The notes under the pieces are model-generated. The model was not told the DNA's origin, did no database searches, and saw only the letters and a program-made list of their open reading frames with translations. 64,000 nt of DNA, taken from positions 74,513,874 through 74,577,873 of the forward strand of contig OY997643.1 in the NCBI GenBank assembly GCA_963921795.1, in the 5' to 3' direction. Numbering within the stretch: the stretch's first letter is position 1; every line of letters begins with the position of its first letter. The stretch is from Nannobrachium achirus. Its lineage: Eukaryota; Chordata; Actinopteri; Myctophiformes; Myctophidae. The translations under genes were made by a program, and so were the position numbers. Below, one piece after another: positions 55,164 through 64,000 of this stretch.

Positions 55164-58100
55164 TTTTCAAGATTCAAGATTCAAGATGTTTATTGTCACA
55201 AAGATGTACAAGTACATGCACTGTGAAAAACTTAGGTTGGGGGTGCTCCATAATACACAGAATAAAATTACATAATAGTCTAAAAAACAATAACACTCAT
55301 TTAAAAGTTAAAAAACAGTTTAAAAAGAACCAGAGTCAGCATACAAGGCTGTAACGCCACAGAAAGAGTTCACTGCATAGATGTATTTAGTAGTCTAACA
55401 GCATGGGGTAGGAAACTGTTCCTTAGTCTACTAGTGCTGGCTTTAATGCTTTGGTACCTTTTCCCTGAAGGCAACATCACGAATAGTCTATTATGGGGGT
55501 GTGTGGGGTCTTTGATGATCCTCAGGGACTTCCTGAGGCAGCGTTGTGTATACAGCTCCTCCAAGCTGGGTAACTGACAGCCAGTGATGCGCTGGGCTGT
55601 GCGCACCACCCTCCTGAGAGCTTTGTGGTCCCGGTCTGTGCAGCTCCCATACCAGCTGGTGAAGCTGGACGTCAGCAGGCTCTCAATTGTCCCTCGGTAA
55701 AAGGCCTTGATAATGTGTGGGCTCAGACCGAACTTCTTTAGACGTCTGAGTCCATACAGGCGCTGCTGTGCTTTTGAGACCACCACAGATGTATGTTCCT
55801 CCCATTTAAGATTCTCGTGAATGTTCACCCCCAGGTACTTAAAGCTTTCCACCCTCTCCACCACAGCGCCGTTGATGGTGACAGGAGGTTGTGGGTCCCT
55901 CCCACGCCTGTAGTCCACAATGACCTCCTTGGTTTTGGAGACATTCATGAGGAGGTGGTTCTCTCCACACCACTGCTCCAGGTTGGTCATTTCCTCCCTG
56001 TACGCTGCCTCATCGTCCTTGGAGATCAGCCCCACCACCACCGTATCGTCTGCAAACTTGACGATGGTGTTTGTAGGATGCAGCGCCACACAGTCGTGTG
56101 TGTAGAGGGAGTAAAGGAGTGGGCTGAGAACACAGCCCTGTGGCGCTCCTGTACTTAGAGTCAGTGATGAGGAGGTGCAGTCGCCCACTCTCACCACCTG
56201 GGGGCGGCCCGTCAGAAAGTCCAGGATCCAGTCACACAGGCCTGCAGGCAGACCCAGGTCCTGGAGCTTACTGACGAGCCTAGATGGTACTATGGTGTTG
56301 AACGCCGAGCTGTAATCAACAAAAAGCATTCTCACATAAGTGTTCTTTCCCTCCAGGTGGGAGAGGGCAGTATGAAGGACGTGTGCTATGGCGTCCTCCG
56401 TACTTCTGTTGGAACGATAAGCGAACTGCAAGGGGTCCAGGGTGGGGGGAAGCATGGGGCACATTAAAGCTTTAACCAGATCCTCGAAACACTTACTGGC
56501 TATAGGGGTGAGGGCTATGGGGCGCCAGTCATTGAGACTGGTCACTTTCTGCTGTTTGGGGATGGGAATAATGGTACTGGACTTGAAGCAGGTTGGAACA
56601 GTTCTGAGGGAGAGAGACTCGTTGTAAATGCCCGTGAACACCCCTGCCAGCTGGTGGGCGCAGGCTTTCAGGACACGTCCAGGAATGCCGTCTGGGCCGG
56701 CTGCCTTGCGAGGATTAATCCGACGAAAGGAGCGGCGGACGTCAGCCTCACTGATGGTAAGAGGCTGCTCTGCGACAGAGGGGGGGTGAGGGGGGGTCTG
56801 CTCTCCCACAAGGGTGGAGGTGAGGGGGGGGCCAGTTGTGCTGGTGGATCTGACAGAGGAATCAAACCTGGCATAGAATGAGTTAAGTTCATCTGGGAGG
56901 GTAGGTGTTATTTGGGGGGTTTGATTTGTTTTCCCCTTATAGTCACTTATGGCCTGGAGTCCACACCATAGGTGTCTCGGGTTCGTAGTAACGAGATTGG
57001 ACTCCATTTTTTGACTATACTCCCTCTTTGCCCGTTTGATTGTTGCCCTGAGTGAGTACTGAGCCTTTTTATACTCCTCTTGAGAACCAGATTGATAGGC
57101 TATAAGCCGAGTATGGAGAGCTGTCCGTACATCAGCATTCAGCCATGGTTTCTGGTTTGGCATGATTTTAATTTTCCTCATAGGGACAACATCCTCTGTG
57201 CACTTTCTGATGTAGCTGGTGACAGTGTCTGTATAGTCATTCAGATTTCCTGCAGCCTTGAACGCATCCCAGTCAGTGTTGTCGAAACAATCCTGGAGAA
57301 TGCCTTCTGATTGGTCTGACCAGCGATGTACCGTCCTATAGACAGGAGCTTCCCGTTTCAGTCTCTGCCTATAGGCGGGGAGGAGCAGAATGGAGCAGTG
57401 ATCGGATTTGCCAAAAGCAGGACGGGGGAGGGCTCTGTAACCATTGCGGAAGGGAGTGTAGCAGTGGTCCAGCGTGTTTACACCTCGCGTTCCAAACTTG
57501 ATGTGCTGTTGGAGTTTAGGCAAAACTTTTTTGAGATTTGCCCGATTGAAATCTCCAGCCACAACAAGCGCTGTATCCGGCTGACGAGTCTCCTGCCTGC
57601 TGATCGCGGTGTGGAGCTCCTCAATCGCCGTGTCGGTGTTGGCGTGCGGTGGGATATAAACAGCGGCGATGGTTACCGAAGTAAATTCCCTTGGAAGCCA
57701 ACCGGGACGACACTGCAGCATGATGTACTCGAGGTCGCGGGTCGCAGCTGTTCCGACTGTCACAATGTTCCCCTGGTCACACCAGGCTCGGTTGACCAAG
57801 AGACAGACACCTCCACCCGTCTTCTTCCCGGAGAGAACCCTGTCTCGATCCGCTCGATGGACAGAGAATCCCAGGACATCGATGGCGTGATCCGGTGCTC
57901 CAGCTGACAACCAGGTCTCCGTAAGGCAAATGACATTACAGTTCTTTATGTCAGGCTGGAAATATATCCGACCATGCAGTTCATGCAGTTTATTTTCCAA
58001 AGACTGTACGTTGGCCAGTAGCATGCTAGGGAGTGGAGCACGGTGTGCACGCCGCCTCAACCGGACCAGGACACCGGCTCGCCTGCCTCTCTTCCTCCGC

Positions 58101-58397
58101 TGTAGTTCGGGGATCAGGGAGATGGGATCCGTAGGTCTCCCGCGGTGAGTTTGGCTCTCTTCTCTGATGGTTAGTAGCATGTTCTTGCTGTAGGTGAGTC
58201 TCGCCATTGTACAGCTGTCAAGGTCCCCAAACTACACTAAACTGATGTTACAAAACACTAGTTTGTAATCAAGGTCCTATCACCAAACTAGATACTGCAA
58301 AATATCAGTTTGTCGCTAAAGAAACAACTGTTCTCAGACAATTGTTTGCGGAGCTCCCAACAAGTCGCCCTCTCCCTCCTCACGGCGCCAACCAAAA
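55164..58397 (-). mobile_element. LINE (L2/CR1-type), apparently intact ORF, inserted in the minisatellite
   Basis: 3234-bp insertion. In minus sense: about 190 bp 5' leader, the 945-codon ORF, about 200 bp 3' UTR with ACAATAAACATC and a terminal (ATCTTGA)n then AAAAA. The minisatellite resumes in exactly the same register (CTGAGGT / GGAGGAGAC), so there is no visible target duplication. No separate ORF1 is seen, so the copy may be 5' truncated. Confidence 0.93.
55370..58207 (-). CDS. LINE endonuclease-reverse transcriptase, 945 aa
   Basis: One uninterrupted ORF. APE-type endonuclease: NVQSL (about 66), TETW (96-98), GDFN (218-221), SDH (268-270). Linker with NQKPWLNADV. Reverse transcriptase: KAAGPDGIPG (about 501), FVDYSSAFN (629), GAPQGCVLSP (687), FADD catalytic box (718-721), then FKYLGV and the C-terminal CRLPS-type region ending SFLPHAVRLLN. 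All catalytic residues that I know for both domains are present. It belongs to the L2/CR1/Jockey-like group of fish LINEs and nicks DNA to prime its own reverse transcription. The start ATG at 58207 may be internal to a longer original ORF. Absence of stops suggests a recent insertion. Confidence 0.93.
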   Translation of the reverse strand: MARLTYSKNMLLTIREESQTHRGRPTDPISLIPELQRRKRGRRAGVLVRLRRRAHRAPLPSMLLANVQSLENKLHELHGRIYFQPDIKNCNVICLTETWLSAGAPDHAIDVLGFSVHRADRDRVLSGKKTGGGVCLLVNRAWCDQGNIVTVGTAATRDLEYIMLQCRPGWLPREFTSVTIAAVYIPPHANTDTAIEELHTAISRQETRQPDTALVVAGDFNRANLKKVLPKLQQHIKFGTRGVNTLDHCYTPFRNGYRALPRPAFGKSDHCSILLLPAYRQRLKREAPVYRTVHRWSDQSEGILQDCFDNTDWDAFKAAGNLNDYTDTVTSYIRKCTEDVVPMRKIKIMPNQKPWLNADVRTALHTRLIAYQSGSQEEYKKAQYSLRATIKRAKREYSQKMESNLVTTNPRHLWCGLQAISDYKGKTNQTPQITPTLPDELNSFYARFDSSVRSTSTTGPPLTSTLVGEQTPPHPPSVAEQPLTISEADVRRSFRRINPRKAAGPDGIPGRVLKACAHQLAGVFTGIYNESLSLRTVPTCFKSSTIIPIPKQQKVTSLNDWRPIALTPIASKCFEDLVKALMCPMLPPTLDPLQFAYRSNRSTEDAIAHVLHTALSHLEGKNTYVRMLFVDYSSAFNTIVPSRLVSKLQDLGLPAGLCDWILDFLTGRPQVVRVGDCTSSSLTLSTGAPQGCVLSPLLYSLYTHDCVALHPTNTIVKFADDTVVVGLISKDDEAAYREEMTNLEQWCGENHLLMNVSKTKEVIVDYRRGRDPQPPVTINGAVVERVESFKYLGVNIHENLKWEEHTSVVVSKAQQRLYGLRRLKKFGLSPHIIKAFYRGTIESLLTSSFTSWYGSCTDRDHKALRRVVRTAQRITGCQLPSLEELYTQRCLRKSLRIIKDPTHPHNRLFVMLPSGKRYQSIKASTSRLRNSFLPHAVRLLNTSMQ

Positions 58398-59207
58398 GGA
58401 GGAGACAAGAGGAGGATGTTAGTCAGACTGAGGTGGAGGAGACAAGAGGAGGATGTTAGTCAGACTGAGGTGGAGGAGACAAGAGGAGGATGTTAGTCAG
58501 ACTGAGGTGGAGGAGACAAGAGGAGGATGTTAGTCAGACTGAGGTGGAGGAGACAAGAGGAGGATGTTAGTCAGTCTGAGGTGGAGGAGACAAGAGGAGG
58601 ATGTTAGTCAGACTGAGGTGGAGGAGACAAGAGGAGGATGTTAGTCAGACTGAGGTGGAGGAGACAAGAGGAGGATGTTAGTCAGTCTGAGGTGGAGGAG
58701 ACAAGAGCAGGATGTTAGTCAGACTGAGGTGGAGGAGACAAGAGGAGGATGTTAGTCAGACTGAGGTGGAGGAGACAAGAGGAGGATGTTAGTCAGACTG
58801 AGGTGGAGGAGACAAGAGCAGGATGTTAGTCAGACTGAGGTGGAGGAGACAAGAGGAGGATGTTAGTCAGACTGAGGTGGAGGAGACAAGAGGAGGATGT
58901 TAGTCAGACTGAGGTGGAGGAGACAAGAGGAGGATGTTAGTCAGACTGAGGTGGAGGAGACAAGAGGAGGATGTTAGTCAGACTGAGGTGGAGGAGACAA
59001 GAGGAGGATGTTAGTCAGACTGAGGTGGAGGAGACAAGAGGAGGATGTTAGTCAGACTGAGGTGGAGGAGACAAGAGGAGGATGTTAGTCAGACTGAGGT
59101 GGAGGAGACAAGAGCAGGATGTTAGTCAGACTGAGGTGGAGGAGACAAGAGGAGGATGTTAGTCAGACTGAGGTGGAGGAGACAAGAGCAGGATTTTAGT
59201 CAGACTG
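58398..59207. repeat. 37-bp minisatellite, right part
   Basis: About 22 units continuing the array of 54382-55163. The distal boundary (59198-59217) ends in CTGCTGGGTCCTATGGGA, which in transcript sense is CATAG then GACCCAGCAG, the first 10 nt of exon 2 after an AG. The array is therefore bracketed by two copies of the exon 2 start. Confidence 0.92.
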
Positions 59208-59289
59208 CTGGGTCCTATGGGACAGAAAAAAAAAAGATTTACGATATTATCGCGATAATCAAAATCCATTATCCTGGGGCGGAACATTT

Positions 59290-59346
59290 GCCAAAAAATA
59301 GCAGATTCACAAGCTCACAGCTTGTATATCGGCTATTTTTTGGCAA
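59290..59346. mobile_element. Foldback core
   Basis: GCCAAAAAATAGCAGATTCA and its inverse TATCGGCTATTTTTTGGC around CAAGCTCACAGCTTG. Confidence 0.8.
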
Positions 59347-59559
59347 AGACATTTGATAGAGAGTGAAAAAAAAGACTGTATCAAGTATGTATAAGTACCT
59401 TTTTACCAATAGAGGGTTTAAGTGGTACTGGATATGCAGCTCAGCAAATAAAAGGTGAATTGATCCCAGCGTTCCCATGACCTTTCCTCTAGCGCCTCCC
59501 ACAGGCCAAAATGTCAACTTAAAACACAAACAAGACAGCCAACAGGTCATGTTTTGCCC

Positions 59560-59690
59560 GCAACCAGTGAGAGAGGCTCAAGCCATGCGGGTCAAACCAC
59601 CGAGTATTAGCTTCCCTCTTGGCTCTGAATCCACTAACAGGATTCCTTAACCAATGTGCTACTAGTGGCTGACAGACTGTGTATGTTCTG
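59560..59690 (-). mobile_element. tRNA-derived SINE head
   Basis: In minus sense: TAGTAGCACATTGGTTAAGG (box A-like TAGCACATTGG) and about 50 bp later GGTGGTTTGACCCGCATGGC (box B-like GGTTTGACCC). The neighbouring 41-bp array repeats the same box A sequence. Confidence 0.6.
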
Positions 59691-62600
59691 TTAACCTATG
59701 TGCTACTATAGTACCTGCTGTGTATGTTCTGTTAACCTATGTGCTACTATAGTACCTGCTGTGTATGTTCTGTTAACCTATGTGCTACTATAGTACCTGC
59801 TGTGTATGTTCTGTTAACCTATGTGCTACTATAGTACCTGCTGTGTATGTTCTGTTAACCTATGTGCTACTATAGTACCTGTTGTGTATGTTCTGTTAAC
59901 CTATGTGCTACTATAGTACCTGCTGTGTATGTTCTGTTAACCTATGTGCTACTATAGTACCTGCTGTGTATGTTCTGTTAACCTATGTGCTACTATAGTA
60001 CCTGCTGTGTATGTTCTGTTAACCTATGTGCTACTATAGTACCTGTTGTGTATGTTCTGTTAACCTATGTGCTACTATAGTACCTGCTGTGTATGTTCTG
60101 TTAACCTATGTGCTACTATAGTACCTGTTGTGTATGTTCTGTTAACCTATGTGCTACTATAGTACCTGCTGTGTATGTTCTGTTAACCTATGTGCTACTA
60201 TAGTACCTGCTGTGTATGTTCTGTTAACCTATGTGCTACTATAGTACCTGCTGTGTATGTTCTGTTAACCTATGTGCTACTATAGTACCTGCTGTGTATG
60301 TTCTGTTAACCTATGTGCTACTATAGTACCTGCTGTGTATGTTCTGTTAACCTATGTGCTACTATAGTACCTGCTGTGTATGTTCTGTTAACCTATGTGC
60401 TACTATAGTACCTGCTGTGTATGTTCTGTTAACCTATGTGCTACTATAGTACCTGTTGTGTATGTTCTGTTAACCTATGTGCTACTATAGTACCTGCTGT
60501 GTATGTTCTGTTAACCTATGTGCTACTATAGTACCTGCTGTGTATGTTCTGTTAACCTATGTGCTACTATAGTACCTGCTGTGTATGTTCTGTTAACCTA
60601 TGTGCTACTATAGTACCTGCTGTGTATGTTCTGTTAACCTATGTGCTACTATAGTACCTGTTGTGTATGTTCTGTTAACCTATGTGCTACTATAGTACCT
60701 GTTGTGTATGTTCTGTTAACCTATGTGCTACTATAGTACCTGCTGTGTATGTTCTGTTAACCTATGTGCTACTATAGTACCTGTTGTGTATGTTCTGTTA
60801 ACCTATGTGCTACTATAGTACCTGCTGTGTATGTTCTGTTAACCTATGTGCTACTATAGTACCTGCTGTGTATGTTCTGTTAACCTATGTGCTACTATAG
60901 TACCTGCTGTGTATGTTCTGTTAACCTATGTGCTACTATAGTACCTGTTGTGTATGTTCTGTTAACCTATGTGCTACTATAGTACCTGTTGTGTATGTTC
61001 TGTTAACCTATGTGCTACTATAGTACCTGTTGTGTATGTTCTGTTAACCTATGTGCTACTATAGTACCTGCTGTGTATGTTCTGTTAACCTATGTGCTAC
61101 TATAGTACCTGTTGTGTATGTTCTGTTAACCTATGTGCTACTATAGTACCTGCTGTGTATGTTCTGTTAACCTATGTGCTACTATAGTACCTGCTGTGTA
61201 TGTTCTGTTAACCTATGTGCTACTATAGTACCTGCTGTGTATGTTCTGTTAACCTATGTGCTACTATAGTACCTGCTGTGTATGTTCTGTTAACCTATGT
61301 GCTACTATAGTACCTGCCAGGTTGTGTATGTTCTGTTAACCTATGTGCTACTATAGTACCTGCTGTGTATGTTCTGTTAACCTATGTGCTACTATAGTAC
61401 CTGCTGTGTATGTTCTGTTAACCTATGTGCTACTATAGTACCTGCTGTGTATGTTCTGTTAACCTATGTGCTACTATAGTACCTGCTGTGTATGTTCTGT
61501 TAACCTATGTGCTACTATAGTACCTGTTGTGTATGTTCTGTTAACCTATGTGCTACTATAGTACCTGTTGTGTATGTTCTGTTAACCTATGTGCTACTAT
61601 AGTACCTGTTGTGTATGTTCTGTTAACCTATGTGCTACTATAGTACCTGTTGTGTATGTTCTGTTAACCTATGTGCTACTATAGTACATGTTGTGTATGT
61701 TCTGTTAACCTATGTGCTACTATAGTACATGTTGTGTATGTTCTGTTAACCTATGTGCTACTATAGTACCTGTTGTGTATGTTCTGTTAACCTATGTGCT
61801 ACTATAGTACCTGTTGTGTATGTTCTGTTAACCTATGTGCTACTATAGTACCTGCTGTGTATGTTCTGTTAACCTATGTGCTACTATAGTACCTGTTGTG
61901 TATGTTCTGTTAACCTATGTGCTACTATAGTACCTGCTGTGTATGTTCTGTTAACCTATGTGCTACTATAGTACCTGCTGTGTATGTTCTGTTAACCTAT
62001 GTGCTACTATAGTACCTGCTGTGTATGTTCTGTTAACCTATGTGCTACTATAGTACCTGACATGTTGTGTATGTTCTGTTAACCTATGTGCTACTATAGT
62101 ACCTGTTGTGTATGTTCTGTTAACCTATGTGCTACTATAGTACCTGTTGTGTATGTTCTGTTAACCTATGTGCTACTATAGTACCTGTTGTGTATGTTCT
62201 GTTAACCTATGTGCTACTATAGTACCTGCTGTGTATGTTCTGTTAACCTATGTGCTACTATAGTACCTGCTGTGTATGTTCTGTTAACCTATGTGCTACT
62301 ATAGTACCTGCTGTGTATGTTCTGTTAACCTATGTGCTACTATAGTACCTGTTGTGTATGTTCTGTTAACCTATGTGCTACTATAGTACCTGTTGTGTAT
62401 GTTCTGTTAACCTATGTGCTACTATAGTACCTGTTGTGTATGTTCTGTTAACCTATGTGCTACTATAGTACCTGCTGTGTATGTTCTGTTAACCTATGTG
62501 CTACTATAGTACCTGCTGTGTATGTTCTGTTAACCTATGTGCTACTATAGTACCTGCTGTGTATGTTCTGTTAACCTATGTGCTACTATAGTACCTGCTG

Positions 62601-64000
62601 TGTATGTTCTGTTAACCTATGTGCTACTATAGTACCTGTTGTGTATGTTCTGTTAACCTATGTGCTACTATAGTACCTGTTGTGTATGTTCTGTTAACCT
62701 ATGTGCTACTATAGTACCTGTTGTGTATGTTCTGTTAACCTATGTGCTACTATAGTACCTGTTGTGTATGTTCTGTTAACCTATGTGCTACTATAGTACC
62801 TGCTGTGTATGTTCTGTTAACCTATGTGCTACTATAGTACCTGTTGTGTATGTTCTGTTAACCTATGTGCTACTATAGTACCTGTTGTGTATGTTCTGTT
62901 AACCTATGTGCTACTATAGTACCTGTTGTGTATGTTCTGTTAACCTATGTGCTACTATAGTACCTGCTGTGTATGTTCTGTTAACCTATGTGCTACTATA
63001 GTACCTGTTGTGTATGTTCTGTTAACCTATGTGCTACTATAGTACCTGTTGTGTATGTTCTGTTAACCTATGTGCTACTATAGTACCTGCTGTGTATGTT
63101 CTGTTAACCTATGTGCTACTATAGTACCTGTTGTGTATGTTCTGTTAACCTATGTGCTACTATAGTACCTGTTGTGTATGTTCTGTTAACCTATGTGCTA
63201 CTATAGTACCTGTTGTGTATGTTCTGTTAACCTATGTGCTACTATAGTACCTGTTGTGTATGTTCTGTTAACCTATGTGCTACTATAGTACCTGCTGTGT
63301 ATGTTCTGTTAACCTATGTGCTACTATAGTACCTGTTGTGTATGTTCTGTTAACCTATGTGCTACTATAGTACCTGTTGTGTATGTTCTGTTAACCTATG
63401 TGCTACTATAGTACCTGTTGTGTATGTTCTGTTAACCTATGTGCTACTATAGTACCTGCTGTGTATGTTCTGTTAACCTATGTGCTACTATAGTACCTGT
63501 TGTGTATGTTCTGTTAACCTATGTGCTACTATAGTACCTGCTGTGTATGTTCTGTTAACCTATGTGCTACTATAGTACCTGTTGTGTATGTTCTGTTAAC
63601 CTATGTGCTACTATAGTACCTGTTGTGTATGTTCTGTTAACCTATGTGCTACTATAGTACCTGTTGTGTATGTTCTGTTAACCTATGTGCTACTATAGTA
63701 CCTGCTGTGTATGTTCTGTTAACCTATGTGCTACTATAGTACCTGCTGTGTATGTTCTGTTAACCTATGTGCTACTATAGTACCTGTTGTGTATGTTCTG
63801 TTAACCTATGTGCTACTATAGTACCTGCTGTGTATGTTCTGTTAACCTATGTGCTACTATAGTACCTGTTGTGTATGTTCTGTTAACCTATGTGCTACTA
63901 TAGTACCTGTTGTGTATGTTCTGTTAACCTATGTGCTACTATAGTACCTGTTGTGTATGTTCTGTTAACCTATGTGCTACTATAGTACCTGCTGTGTATG
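59691..64000. repeat. 41-bp satellite-like array running off the right edge
   Basis: About 105 highly uniform copies of TATGTTCTGTTAACCTATGT, GCTACTATAGTACCTG(C/T)TGTG. The main variation is one C/T site per unit. There are two ACATG variants (61687, 61728) and two insertions of a few bases (61316, 62059). In minus sense the unit contains TAGTAGCACATAGGTTAAC, close to the SINE box A at 59660, and CAGCAGGTACTATAG, a donor-like string. Confidence 0.97.

Noticed and set aside
57326..57907. Plus-strand ORFs inside the LINE
   Set aside because: Shadows of the intact minus-strand LINE ORF.

Overview
The window looks like nuclear DNA of a teleost fish. It holds spliced vertebrate genes with GT-AG introns, fish-type LINE, SINE, hAT, Harbinger-like and TTAA-flanked elements, and many long micro- and minisatellites. 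Coding sequence is only a few percent of the 64 kb.

Two spliced host genes lie head-to-tail on the minus strand. On the left are six 5' exons (1029-17330) of a nicalin-family gene, a subunit of an ER translocon-associated complex; the rest of the gene runs off the left edge. On the right are the last five exons (30963-54381) of fam219a. Their 163 codons including the stop join in frame, and exon 1 must lie beyond position 64000. All splice junctions used here have GT/AG ends and matching phases.

Two further genes sit inside nicalin intron 1: an intronless, intact DAD1 copy on the minus strand (9417-9758) and, on the plus strand, a two-exon gene for a secreted acidic protein made of 11-residue repeats rich in N-glycosylation sites (12593-13318), with its own TATA box and poly(A) signals. 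I do not recognise this protein family.

The introns are crowded with mobile DNA: an intact 945-aa LINE ORF inserted in a minisatellite (55164-58397), a gutted LINE (4072-5805), several families bounded by TTAA, hAT-like elements with 8-bp target duplications, a Harbinger-like element nested in a TTAA element, tRNA-derived SINE pieces, and one small foldback motif that recurs about 25 times.

The most unusual feature is the origin of the minisatellites. Most exon-intron junctions of both host genes are flanked by tandem arrays whose unit contains the neighbouring exon edge, usually with its splice site. The introns therefore carry tens of decoy donors and acceptors. In nicalin intron 1 the first two decoy donors are in frame with exon 1. 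The right end of the window is a 41-bp satellite-like array of over 4.3 kb that appears to be seeded in a SINE head. All assignments come from reading the sequence and recalling protein families; no database search was run.
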